Positions 8,608 through 16,924 of a stretch of DNA of 64,000 bases are shown here, piece after piece. The notes beneath the pieces were generated by a model, which was given only the letters and a program-made list of their open reading frames with translations, was not told where the DNA came from and searched no databases. Origin of the DNA: an uncultured Roseicyclus sp. Its GTDB lineage: Bacteria > Pseudomonadota > Alphaproteobacteria > Rhodobacterales > Rhodobacteraceae. The DNA is taken from NCBI GenBank assembly GCA_937139335.1, contig CAKZPN010000042.1:17015-81014 (forward strand), read 5' to 3'. The first letter of the stretch is position 1. Each line of letters starts with the position of its first letter. The position numbers were made by a program, and so were the translations under genes.

Positions 8608-8636
8608 AATTTGGGAAGCGGTGCGGGGCCTGTCAA
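8608..8636 (-). promoter_or_regulatory. Candidate hsp20 promoter
   Basis: On the minus strand TTGACA is followed after 17 bases by CAAATT. The element begins CTTGACA and has CCCAAATT at the -10, so it could be read by the housekeeping sigma factor or by RpoH. Predicted transcription would give a leader of about 100 nt, the usual size for a ROSE-type 5' UTR. Confidence 0.45.
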
Positions 8637-8655
8637 GACCTCGGGCATGGGGCGA

Positions 8656-9498
8656 TCAGGGGCGCAGGAAGCGCGCGCCGATGCCGTCGCGCGCCAGGCC
8701 GCCGTCGCCCACCGACCGGAAGGTGACGCTGCCGCCTTGCGTGGCCCGCACGCCCGCACGCGGTTGCGACGCGAGGAGGTCCGGCAGCAGGGTTTCCGGC
8801 ACGACCGCAACGCTGACCGCCTCGCCCTCCACTTCGGCCCCGCCCGAGACAATCGCCACGATCTCCGGCCCGCCGGGCCCGACGGAGATGACTGGCGCCC
8901 CCGAACTTCCCGCCTCGATGCTGCAGGTCAACAGCATCACGCTGCCCTCTCGCGAAAGGATCCGGCAGCCTTCCTCGATCGAGGGGAACGCTTCGCGGTC
9001 GGCGCCGTAGGACACGAGCGTCACCTCGCGGCGCAGCATCGCGGGTCGTCCGACCACCATCGGCGGCACGCTGCTTTCCGGGACAGGCTGGTCAAGGCGC
9101 AACAGGGCGACATCGGCAGCGATCGACGCGAAATCGGCAAGGCCGGCGGACCGCACGTAGCCTGCGGGCACGCTGCTCTGGACCACGCCGCGCGTCGCCT
9201 CCGACCGGCCATGGCGAAGCCCGGCGGAAAAGCTCAAATCGGCGTCAGGCAGGCGCCGACCCTCGGGCGAATACAGGCAATGCGCGGCGGTCAGCGCCAG
9301 GTCGGGCGCGATCAGCGTTGCCGTGCAGAACGAAATCCCGGTGTCGAGGCGCCCCACCGCCTCCCAGTCGCGCGCCTCATCGGCCGTGTGCATCGCGCGC
9401 AGGGGCGGCTCGGACGCCCCGCCAACCTCCTGCCCAGACAGGGGCAGGCTCAGAGGAACCAGCGCGACCAGCGCGAGAACAAGGACAGGACGGCGCAT
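8656..9498 (-). CDS. Secreted trypsin-like serine protease
   Basis: A 280-aa exported S1-family (chymotrypsin-fold) protease. There is a signal peptide at residues 1-22. The triad is visible: His73 in TAAHC, Asp129 in DVALLRL and Ser199 in GSSGAP. It probably acts in the periplasm or outside the cell; no PDZ domain is present, so it is not a DegP. The oxyanion GxSGxP context is intact and the enzyme should be active. It is monocistronic-looking, on the same strand as hsp20 with the hsp20 promoter in the gap between them. The substrate is unknown. Confidence 0.85.
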   Translation of the reverse strand: MRRPVLVLALVALVPLSLPLSGQEVGGASEPPLRAMHTADEARDWEAVGRLDTGISFCTATLIAPDLALTAAHCLYSPEGRRLPDADLSFSAGLRHGRSEATRGVVQSSVPAGYVRSAGLADFASIAADVALLRLDQPVPESSVPPMVVGRPAMLRREVTLVSYGADREAFPSIEEGCRILSREGSVMLLTCSIEAGSSGAPVISVGPGGPEIVAIVSGGAEVEGEAVSVAVVPETLLPDLLASQPRAGVRATQGGSVTFRSVGDGGLARDGIGARFLRP

Positions 9499-9576
9499 CG
9501 ATTCCGGATCATCGCGGACAGGGTGGTCCCTGATCGCAGTGCAACCGGGCAGAATTATGGCCCGCCCCTCGCCCCC

Positions 9577-10896
9577 TCAGCGCAGGATCGGCACCGGCAC
9601 CGCGCGCTTGCCCGCCGCGTCGAGGCCCGCGGGCCGCGGCCCGCCGGTCGCCCAGTCCAGCAACTCCACCGTGTGCACGATCGGAATGTCGGTGCCCGAC
9701 CCGATCTGCATCATGCAGCCGATGTTGCCCGCCGCGATGATGTCGGGGCGTGTCGCCTCCAGCGTCTCTACCTTGCGCGCCTTCAACTGCCCGGAAATCT
9801 CGGGCTGCATCAGGTTGTATGTGCCTGCCGAGCCGCAGCAGAGGTGACTGTCCACCGGCTCCACCACCTTGAAGCCGGCGCGCTTCAGCAGGTCCTTGGG
9901 ATAGGTCTTGATCTGCTGGCCGTGCTGCAAGGAACAGGCGGCGTGATAGGCGACCCTCGCCGTCATCGCGCCCGCGGGCAGCTCGAGTTTCATCAGCACT
10001 TCGGACACGTCCATGGCGATCTCGGCCACCGCCGCGGCCTCTGAAGCGAGTGCTTCATTGCGGAACATGTGCCCGTAATCCTTCACCGTCGTGCCGCAGC
10101 CGCTGGTGTTGATGACGATGGCATCCAGCCCCTCGCCCGCGATCTCGCCTGTCCAGGCCCGGATGTTCTTGGCGGCCGAGGCGTGGCTTTCCGCCGTCTT
10201 GCCCATGTGATGCGTAAGCGCCCCGCAACACCCCTGCCCTTCGGCGATCACCACGTCGCACCCCAGCCGCGTCAGCAGCCGGATCGTGGCGTCGTTGATG
10301 TCGGTGTTCAGCGCCCGCTGCGCGCAGCCGGTCATCAGCGCCACGCGCATCTTGCGCGGACCCTCGGCGCGAAATACCTGCGGCGCGTCGTTGGGGGACG
10401 GGGCCGGGATTACCTTCGGCGCCATCGCCAGCATCGCCTTCAGCCGCGCGTCCGGCATCAGGAACGACAGCGGCCGCCCGATCCGCGCGCCCCAGAGCGC
10501 GAGCCGGAACCGGCCGGGATAGGGCAAGGTCTTGGCGAGCACCCAGCGCAGCATCCGCTCGAAGACCGGCCGTCGATAGGTTTGCTCAATATACTCGCGG
10601 GCATGGTCCACCAGGTGCATGTAATGTACGCCCGAGGGGCAGGTGGTCATGCAGGCCAGGCACGACAGGCAGCGGTCGATGTGCTGCACCGTCTTCGCAT
10701 CGGCGGGGCGGCCTTTTTCGAGCATATCTTTTATAAGATAGATCCGCCCCCGCGGGCTGTCCAACTCATCGCCCAAGATCTGATAGGTCGGGCAGGTCGC
10801 GGTGCAGAACCCGCAATGAACGCAGGACCGCAGCACCTCGTTCGCGCGCGCGGTGGCGGGGTCAGCCAGTTGATCCGCTGTGAAATTCGTCTGCAT
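9577..10896 (-). CDS. glcF: Glycolate oxidase iron-sulfur subunit
   Basis: A 439-aa protein with two N-terminal 4Fe-4S motifs (HCGFCTATCPTYQ near residue 30 and CLSCLACMTTCPSG near residue 80) and two C-terminal CCG domains (GQGCCGALTHHMG and HLCCGSAGTYN), the layout of GlcF and related heterodisulfide-type subunits. It passes electrons from the flavin subunits to the respiratory chain during glycolate oxidation to glyoxylate. It is the last gene of glcDEF, starting 3 nt after the glcE stop. Confidence 0.95.
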   Translation of the reverse strand: MQTNFTADQLADPATARANEVLRSCVHCGFCTATCPTYQILGDELDSPRGRIYLIKDMLEKGRPADAKTVQHIDRCLSCLACMTTCPSGVHYMHLVDHAREYIEQTYRRPVFERMLRWVLAKTLPYPGRFRLALWGARIGRPLSFLMPDARLKAMLAMAPKVIPAPSPNDAPQVFRAEGPRKMRVALMTGCAQRALNTDINDATIRLLTRLGCDVVIAEGQGCCGALTHHMGKTAESHASAAKNIRAWTGEIAGEGLDAIVINTSGCGTTVKDYGHMFRNEALASEAAAVAEIAMDVSEVLMKLELPAGAMTARVAYHAACSLQHGQQIKTYPKDLLKRAGFKVVEPVDSHLCCGSAGTYNLMQPEISGQLKARKVETLEATRPDIIAAGNIGCMMQIGSGTDIPIVHTVELLDWATGGPRPAGLDAAGKRAVPVPILR

Positions 10897-10899
10897 CGC

Positions 10900-12018
10900 C
10901 TATCCCATCAGTCCGGGGTTCAGGATGCCGCGCGGGTCGAACTGCGCGCGCAGCCCCGCCGACAGGGCCGCGATCGGCGCCGCTTCCGGCTGGAACGGCG
11001 CGATCCGCGCCCGCGTCTCTTCCGACGCGCGGATCAGCGTGGCGTGGCCCGCGAAAGGCCCCAGTTTCGCGCGCAGGTCTGTGCCCTCGGGCACCAGGGC
11101 CCAGATCAGCCCGCCGCCCCAGTCGTAGACCACGTCGCCGCCGGTGCGCTTGGCGATATCTGGCCCGTCCGAAGGCTTCACCGAAATCCGCCAGACGTCG
11201 CCGGACCGCTCCGCGAACGCTGTCACGTCGCGAATGCGCCGCCACTCCTCCGCGACCGCCCCGGCATCCTCCTGCACCGAGACCGACCCGAACGGCGCCA
11301 TCACCTCGGCCAGCCGCCCGGCGCGGTAGGCCACGCTGGCGGCGAACCCCTCGATCCGCAGCAGCGTCACCGGCGCCGCGCCCGGCACATGCGCCGCCCC
11401 CGTCACCTCGAAGGGCGAGCCCAGCGCCGTCGCCATCGCCTCGACCGCCTGGTAGTCGCTCAATCCCGCGATCCGCACGCAGGCCGCCGTTTCGGGCGTG
11501 GGCAGCACCTTGAACGCCACCTCGGTCAGCACCCCCAGCGTCCCCCAGGACCCCGCCAGCAGTTTCACGAGGTCATAGCCGGTGACATTCTTCATCACCC
11601 GACCGCCGTTCTTCACCACGGTCCCGCGCCCGTCCACGAAGCGCACCCCGATGAGGCTGTCGCGCGCCGCTCCCGCCTGGATGCGCCGCGGACCCGAGAC
11701 ATTGGCCGCCACCACGCCACCGATCGTCGGCTCCCCCCCGGTGCCGAGCAGCGCGCGATGATCCATCGGCTCGAACGGCAGGCGCTGCCCTTCGCTGGCC
11801 AGCACCGCCTCCACCTCGTCAAGCCGCGTTCCAGCCTGCACCACCAGCGTCAATGCGCCGGGGTCGTGCAACACCACGCCCGACAGCCCCGCGACCGACA
11901 GCGCCTCCCCCGGCACCGGCCGGCCGACGGGCCGTGTGCCGCCGCCGACCACGCGCAGCGGTCCCGCGGCCCCCGCCACGATCTCGCTCAGCTCCGTCTC
12001 GGTCGCAGGACTCAGCAT
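10900..12018 (-). CDS. glcE: Glycolate oxidase FAD-binding subunit GlcE
   Basis: A 372-aa FAD_binding_4 protein, shorter than GlcD. It shows VVGGGTRPVGRP near the N-terminus and GGVVAANVSGPRR as the flavin-contact loop, with the KNVTGYDLVKLLAGSWGTLG segment typical of GlcE. It forms a complex with GlcD and GlcF at the inner membrane. It is separated from glcD by 82 bp that hold a perfect 10-bp palindrome, and runs into glcF with a 3-nt gap. Confidence 0.95.
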   Translation of the reverse strand: MLSPATETELSEIVAGAAGPLRVVGGGTRPVGRPVPGEALSVAGLSGVVLHDPGALTLVVQAGTRLDEVEAVLASEGQRLPFEPMDHRALLGTGGEPTIGGVVAANVSGPRRIQAGAARDSLIGVRFVDGRGTVVKNGGRVMKNVTGYDLVKLLAGSWGTLGVLTEVAFKVLPTPETAACVRIAGLSDYQAVEAMATALGSPFEVTGAAHVPGAAPVTLLRIEGFAASVAYRAGRLAEVMAPFGSVSVQEDAGAVAEEWRRIRDVTAFAERSGDVWRISVKPSDGPDIAKRTGGDVVYDWGGGLIWALVPEGTDLRAKLGPFAGHATLIRASEETRARIAPFQPEAAPIAALSAGLRAQFDPRGILNPGLMG

Positions 12019-12061
12019 TCGGCCCGCTCCTTCTCTGTTTCACAAGTATCCTCGGGGGAGC

Positions 12062-12086
12062 GCGAGGGGGCAGACAGCCCCCTCGC
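12062..12086. repeat. Palindromic element in the glcD-glcE gap
   Basis: GCGAGGGGGC and GCCCCCTCGC are perfect 10-bp arms around AGACA. The adjoining sequence towards glcE (CCCCCGAGGATACTTGTGAA on the minus strand) resembles an intergenic element that I recall as frequent in Rhodobacteraceae genomes. It is probably a REP-like mRNA element inside the operon. Confidence 0.55.
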
Positions 12087-12100
12087 ACGGGTCGGCGCCG

Positions 12101-13546
12101 TCAGGCGGCGAAAGCCCTCTCGCGCCGCGCCCGCGATGCCGCCAGCGGAAACACCTTGGCGGGGTTCAGGAGCCACGCCGGGTCGAACACGTCCTTCACC
12201 CGCATCTGCGCCTCCAGATCCTCGGGCGCGAACTGCGTCGTCATCAGGTCGCGCTTCTCGATCCCCACACCGTGCTCGCCGGTGAGGCACCCGCCCACCT
12301 CGACGCAGAGCTTCAGGATGTCGGCCCCGAATGCCTCGCACAACTCCAGGTCGCCCGGCTTGTTGGCGTCGAACAGGATCAGCGGATGCATGTTGCCGTC
12401 GCCCGCATGGAACACGTTCGCTACGCCCAGCCCGTACTCCTTCGACATCTCGCCGATGCGCTTCAGCACGTAGGGCAGTTCCGACACCGGGATCGTTCCG
12501 TCGAGGCACATGTAATCGTTGATCTGCCCCATCGCCCCGAAGGCCGATTTCCGCCCCAGCCAGATCCGCCTGGCCTCGTCCTCCGACTGCGCCTCGCGCA
12601 GCTCGACCGGATTGTGGCGGCGCGCGATCTGCGTGATCAGGCCCAGCTGCGCGTCGATCTCGGCGGGCGAGCCCTCCACCTCCACGATGAGCAGCGCCTC
12701 GCACATCGGGTAGCCGGCCTTGGCGAAGGCCTCGCAGGCCTCGATGCAGGGGCGGTCCATGAACTCGATCGCGACCGGCAGCACGCCCGCCTTGATGATG
12801 TCCGAGACGCAGGCGCCCGCGACTTCGTTGGCGTCGAAGCCCATCAGCACGGGCCGCGCGCCCTCAGGCTTGCGCAGGATGCGCAGCGTGGCTTCCGTCA
12901 CCACGCCCAGCTGCCCCTCGGAGCCGCAGATCACGCCCAGCAGGTCATAGCCCGCCGCGTCGAGATGCGCGCCGCCGATCTCCATCACCTCGCCTGCCAT
13001 CGTCACCATCGTGACGCCCAGCAGGTTGTTCGTCGTCACCCCGTATTTCAGGCAATGCGCGCCACCCGAGTTCATCGCGATGTTGCCCGCGATGGCGCAG
13101 GCCAGCTGCGAGGACGGGTCGGGGGCGTAGAAGAAATCCTCCTGCTCGACCGCGCCGGTGACGCTCAGGTTGGTGCGTCCGGTCTGCACCCGGATCAGGC
13201 GGTTGTCGTAGTCGACCTCCAGCACGCGGGTCAGGCGCGAGACGCCGAGGATGACGCTGTCGGCTGTCGGCAGCGCGCCGCCCGCCAGCGACGTGCCCGA
13301 GCCGCGCGGCACCACCGGCACCCCCTCGGCGTGGCAGATCCGCAGCACCGCCGCGACTTCCTCGGTCGAGGCGGGCAGCGTGACGGCCAGCGGCGGGCAG
13401 CGGTAGGCGGTCAGCGCGTCGCATTCGTAGGCGCGCAGCTCCGCCTCGTCGTGAATCACCGCCGCAGCGGGCAGCGCTGCGCGGAGGCGGTCCACGATCT
13501 TGCTTTTGCGCGATAAAATCGCGGCGTCAGGTTCCGGCATCTCCAT
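12101..13546 (-). CDS. glcD: Glycolate oxidase FAD-linked subunit GlcD
   Basis: A 481-aa FAD-linked oxidase with an N-terminal FAD_binding_4 domain (PRGSGTSLAGGA near residue 75, ending in GNIAMNSGGAHCLKYG) and a C-terminal FAD-oxidase domain with HAGDGNMHPL, the substrate and flavin region of the GlcD/LDH-D family. It oxidises glycolate, possibly D-lactate. The start at 13546 has AGGAG nine bases upstream and the expected N-terminal length; the 328-codon longer ORF in the track is a fusion with antisense DNA. It is the first gene of glcDEF, with a palindrome over its promoter. Confidence 0.95.
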   Translation of the reverse strand: MEMPEPDAAILSRKSKIVDRLRAALPAAAVIHDEAELRAYECDALTAYRCPPLAVTLPASTEEVAAVLRICHAEGVPVVPRGSGTSLAGGALPTADSVILGVSRLTRVLEVDYDNRLIRVQTGRTNLSVTGAVEQEDFFYAPDPSSQLACAIAGNIAMNSGGAHCLKYGVTTNNLLGVTMVTMAGEVMEIGGAHLDAAGYDLLGVICGSEGQLGVVTEATLRILRKPEGARPVLMGFDANEVAGACVSDIIKAGVLPVAIEFMDRPCIEACEAFAKAGYPMCEALLIVEVEGSPAEIDAQLGLITQIARRHNPVELREAQSEDEARRIWLGRKSAFGAMGQINDYMCLDGTIPVSELPYVLKRIGEMSKEYGLGVANVFHAGDGNMHPLILFDANKPGDLELCEAFGADILKLCVEVGGCLTGEHGVGIEKRDLMTTQFAPEDLEAQMRVKDVFDPAWLLNPAKVFPLAASRARRERAFAA

Positions 13547-13570
13547 GTCGCGATCTCCTCTCTCGCGCCA

Positions 13571-13608
13571 ATTGGTAAAGAAATATAACCAATATGGGTG
13601 TTTTGCAA
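13571..13608 (-). promoter_or_regulatory. glcD promoter with a palindromic candidate operator
   Basis: ATTGGT and ACCAAT form an inverted repeat with an 11-bp spacer (13571-13593). A -35-like TTGCAA (13603-13608) and an AT-rich -10 (TATATT or TATTTC) place the repeat over the -10. TTGGT/ACCAA half-sites are typical of FadR-type GntR regulators, the family of GlcC, though those operators usually have shorter spacers. Confidence 0.45.
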
Positions 13609-13672
13609 CGAATTTCCGCCTGAGACATTCGCGCACCTTGCGAAGAGGGAGCCAGCGGGCGCAAGTGCCGGC

Positions 13673-14083
13673 ATGGATTGGATCAAGGTTCTGCACCTGC
13701 TCGCCGTGCTCGGCTGGATGACCGGCATCTTTTCGGTGCCGCGCGCGATCATCTTCTGGAAGCGCGAACACGCCCGGCTGGGCGAGGTCGGGCCGACCGG
13801 CGACCTGACCATCCGCCTCTACCGCTTCTCGCTCGGGCTCGGCGTCATCGCCATTCTGACAGGCCTCTGGCTCGGCTGGTTCTGGGGCTATCCGCTCTGG
13901 GTCTGGACAAAGGCAGGCGTGGTGGCGTTGCTGGCCGCGCATTACGGCTGGACCGGGCGGCTGGTGCTGCGCGCCCGCAGGGGCGTCTTCACCGAAAGCG
14001 ACCTCTGGCTGCGCATCTTCAACGAGGTCAGCGTGCTGGGCGCCGTCGCGGTACTGTTCATCGTGGTGTTCAAGCCGTTCTGA
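13673..14083 (+). CDS. CopD/HemJ-like four-helix membrane protein
   Basis: A 136-aa inner-membrane protein with four hydrophobic segments. The opening VLHLLAVLGWMTGIFSVPR contains the His and the W-M-x-G-x-x-x-x-P-R pattern seen in CopD/HemJ (UPF0093) proteins; HemJ is a protoporphyrinogen oxidase. A heme-related redox role is possible, but the gene is not near heme genes here. The start at 13673 gives a compact family-length protein; the upstream ORF extension lacks membrane features. It is divergent from glcD. Confidence 0.6.
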   Translation: MDWIKVLHLLAVLGWMTGIFSVPRAIIFWKREHARLGEVGPTGDLTIRLYRFSLGLGVIAILTGLWLGWFWGYPLWVWTKAGVVALLAAHYGWTGRLVLRARRGVFTESDLWLRIFNEVSVLGAVAVLFIVVFKPF

Positions 14084-14137
14084 CCGCTCACCAAGCTGTG
14101 ACGCACGACCAGGCGCAGGGCGGCTAGGCTGAGGCGC

Positions 14138-14497
14138 ATGAGATACGCACTCCTCGCCGCCGCCCTCGTCCTGCCCGGTCCCGCGCTGGCCGACCCCGCC
14201 CGCGTCGTCGCGGTCGAGGCCGTGCCGTCCCGAACCGGCTGGACCTTCCACGTGACGCTGGAACACGCCGATACCGGCTGGGACGACTACGCCGACGGCT
14301 GGCGGGTCGAAACCGCCGACGGCACGATCCTGGGCGAGCGCCCGCTGCTGCATCCCCATGTCGACGAGCAGCCCTTCACCCGGTCGCTTGCGGGAGTGAC
14401 CATTCCCGCGGGTCTGTCCGAGGTCGTGATCCGCGCCCGGACCAACGTGGAGGGATGGTCGGACGCCACCTCCGCGCCGGTGGCGATTTCGAGGTAG
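14138..14497 (+). CDS. Small periplasmic protein, unknown function
   Basis: A 119-aa protein with a signal peptide (residues 1-18, ending ALA) and a beta-rich mature domain (VEAVPSRTGWTFHVTLEHADTG and a matching WRVETADG). The size and pattern suggest an immunoglobulin-like or FixH-like fold, but no family is recognised with confidence. It follows the CopD-like gene on the same strand at 54 nt, so they may be cotranscribed. Confidence 0.6.
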   Translation: MRYALLAAALVLPGPALADPARVVAVEAVPSRTGWTFHVTLEHADTGWDDYADGWRVETADGTILGERPLLHPHVDEQPFTRSLAGVTIPAGLSEVVIRARTNVEGWSDATSAPVAISR

Positions 14498-14597
14498 CTC
14501 AGCGGCGTCCGCCGCGTGCGCGCCCCACAATCGCCACGCATTCGCCGCCTTGCGCTGGCAACCTCGCTCTCTTCAACCATCAGAGGGTGCTGCCGCG

Positions 14598-14822
14598 ATG
14601 CCCGTGCACCAGACCTATCGGAAGGCCAAACCCGTGGAGGCACCCCGCCGGTGTCACCGCTGCAACGGCACCGGCCAGGCGCCCTGCCGCGTCTGCGGCG
14701 GATCAGGCAAGCTGATGCGCGGAGCGGACCCGAACGGGCATCCGCTCTTCGGCCAGTGCGAAGGCTGTTTCGGACGCAAGATGGTCCGCTGCCAAACCTG
14801 CAACGGCCAGCTCTTCGTGTAG
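14598..14822 (+). CDS. Small DnaJ-type zinc-finger protein
   Basis: A 74-aa protein that consists almost only of four CxxC motifs: CHRCNGTG, CRVCGGSG, CEGCFG and CQTCNG. The first two are exact CxxCxGxG repeats as in the DnaJ central domain, and the set could bind two zinc ions. There is no J domain. Such stand-alone modules (as in BSD2-like proteins) can assist protein or disulfide folding. The start at 14598 (MPVHQTYRK) is chosen since the upstream extension overlaps the gap. It is convergent with the long membrane-protein operon. Confidence 0.65.
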   Translation: MPVHQTYRKAKPVEAPRRCHRCNGTGQAPCRVCGGSGKLMRGADPNGHPLFGQCEGCFGRKMVRCQTCNGQLFV

Positions 14823-14856
14823 CCCGTTGGGTGCGCCTCTCAAGGGCGCCCCTCCG

Positions 14857-16923
14857 TCAGCGCCGCCCTTCGCGCAGCCAGCCTGCGAGCGTCAGCGCCG
14901 CCGCCAGAAGCAGGAACAGCCAGGTCGCGATCAGCGGCGTCACGGTGACGTCGGTCGTGAGGTAAGCCTCGCGCGCGGTCAGCCCGATCCATCCACGGCC
15001 CGAGGCATTGCGACCTTCGGCCACCCGACGGATATCGGGCATGCCATCCTCCAGCCGCATCACGGCCCCGCCCAGCGGGTCGGCCAACGGCGCCAGCCGG
15101 TCGATCGAGGCGATGGTTTCCTCGAACTCGCGCGGCGCGGCCGGCCCCAGCGCGATGACGGTTTCCAGATCGCCCTCGGCCAGCCGGTAGAGACCCTGCT
15201 CGGTCCCGTCGATCTCGGCGGTGAAGCGGCCCGGCGCGGTTTCCTCCAGCACCATTTCGCTCTCGGTGCCGTCGGGCGCGGTGACGCGGAGCGCGCCGAC
15301 GCCATCGCCCAACGTGCGCCGGGTCACGCGGATGGTCTGGCCGTCGGCCGTGGCCACCAGCGCCTCTTCCTCCAGGTCGGGCTCGCCCATCATCCAGTGC
15401 GCCAGCCGTCGCAGCAGTTCCAGCTGCGGGCCGCCGCCCTCGTAGCCGCGATCCCAGAGCCAGGCGTGGTCGGAGGCCAGCAGCGCCACGCGCCCCTGCC
15501 CCACGCGGTCGAGCATCAACAGCGGCGCACCGCCGTTGCCGGTCATCACGGTCTGGCCAGATTGCGGCGTCACCTCGATCTGGCGCATCCAGCGGCCCCA
15601 GGGCTGGTCGCTGTCGGCCAGCGGCTCATGGGCGTCGGCCAGCCCCGCCGTCACCGGGTGGCGTTGGCCGAGGTCCGAGATCTCGGGCAGGAACGGCGCC
15701 TCGATCACCCGCGCGGTAGGCCGGCCCGGCAGGATATCGGCCAGCGGCGTGCGGTAGAGCGAGGCGGCCGAAGCATAATCCGGCCCCGCCGCCAGGAGCA
15801 GCGCCCCCCCATCCTCGACGTAGCGGCGGATGTTGTCGATGTAGAGCATCGGCAGGATGCCGCGGCGCTGGTAGCGGTCGAAGATGATCAGGTCGAAATC
15901 ATCGACCGATTCCATGAACAGCTCGCGGGTCGGGAAGGCGATCAGCGACAGCTCGGTCACCGGCACGCCGTCCTGCCGGTCCGGCGGGCGCAGGATGGTG
16001 AAATGCACAAGATCGACGGACGGGTCGGATTTCAGCAGGTTGCGCCAGGTGCGCTGGCCCGGATGCGGCTCGCCCGACACCAGCAGCACCGACAGCCGGT
16101 CGCGGATACCGTTGATCTGCACCACGGCGGCATTGTTGCGGTCGGTCAGCTCATCTTCGGCCTCGGGCACGGTGAACTGCACCACGTTCTGGCCCGCATG
16201 GTCCAGCGTCAGTGGCAGTTGCAGTGTCTCGTTCGTGGGCACGGTGAAGGTCATCGACACGCCGCCGTCGATCGCGATCGCGATCTCGGCCCGACCGGAA
16301 AGGCCCGCGGGCACCGCGCCCTGGTCCTCGATCCTCAGCGTCATCATCAGCTCTTCGCCGATAATCCCGAAGGCCGGCGCTGTCTCGATCACCAGCCGCC
16401 GGTCCCAGTCGCTGTCGCGCCCGGTGATCAGCGCGTGCAGCGGCGCGGGCAGGTCGGGCACCAGTTGCGCGTCGTGCAACTGCCCGTCGGTGACGAGGAT
16501 GGCGCCGGCGATGCGCGCGCGCGGTTCCTCGGCCAGCATCCGGTTCAGCTCCGCCATCAGGAGCGTGCCGGCGTTGTCGGGCGCGTCGGCCACGGTGGAG
16601 ACGCGCATTTCCATCCCCAGCGCCGCGATCTCGGTCTCCAGCGCCTCGAGCGCCTCCGCCGTCTGGTCGGGACGGTCCGAGATGCGCTGGCTGGCCGAGG
16701 CGTCAGTCACGACCAGCACGATGTCGGTCATCGGCTCGCGTTCTTCGGACTGGAGCGAGGGGTTCAGCAGCGCGGCCAGCAACGCCGCGGAGGCCAGCAG
16801 GCGGAACGGCCAGCCGGATAGCCTGCGCCAGAGTGCCAGCGCCACGATCATCAGCGTCGCCGCGCCCAGCGCCCAGATAACGGCCATCGGCAGGAGCGGA
16901 TCGAAGAGGATGGTCTGTTCCAT
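14857..16923 (-). CDS. Membrane protein with glutamine-amidotransferase/vWA-like periplasmic part
   Basis: A 688-aa protein with two N-terminal membrane segments (residues about 10-60), a large extracytoplasmic part that includes a vWA-like stretch (DIVLVVTDASAS, then GAILVTDGQLHD) and a GATase-like stretch (LIIFDRYQRRGILP...GGALLLAAGPDYAS), and a C-terminal membrane helix. It is the last gene of the moxR-DUF58-DUF4159 operon, starting 1 nt after the preceding stop. Proteins of this layout accompany MoxR ATPases and probably take part in envelope complex assembly; the exact role is unknown. Confidence 0.75.
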   Translation of the reverse strand: MEQTILFDPLLPMAVIWALGAATLMIVALALWRRLSGWPFRLLASAALLAALLNPSLQSEEREPMTDIVLVVTDASASQRISDRPDQTAEALEALETEIAALGMEMRVSTVADAPDNAGTLLMAELNRMLAEEPRARIAGAILVTDGQLHDAQLVPDLPAPLHALITGRDSDWDRRLVIETAPAFGIIGEELMMTLRIEDQGAVPAGLSGRAEIAIAIDGGVSMTFTVPTNETLQLPLTLDHAGQNVVQFTVPEAEDELTDRNNAAVVQINGIRDRLSVLLVSGEPHPGQRTWRNLLKSDPSVDLVHFTILRPPDRQDGVPVTELSLIAFPTRELFMESVDDFDLIIFDRYQRRGILPMLYIDNIRRYVEDGGALLLAAGPDYASAASLYRTPLADILPGRPTARVIEAPFLPEISDLGQRHPVTAGLADAHEPLADSDQPWGRWMRQIEVTPQSGQTVMTGNGGAPLLMLDRVGQGRVALLASDHAWLWDRGYEGGGPQLELLRRLAHWMMGEPDLEEEALVATADGQTIRVTRRTLGDGVGALRVTAPDGTESEMVLEETAPGRFTAEIDGTEQGLYRLAEGDLETVIALGPAAPREFEETIASIDRLAPLADPLGGAVMRLEDGMPDIRRVAEGRNASGRGWIGLTAREAYLTTDVTVTPLIATWLFLLLAAALTLAGWLREGRR

Positions 16924-16924
16924 G

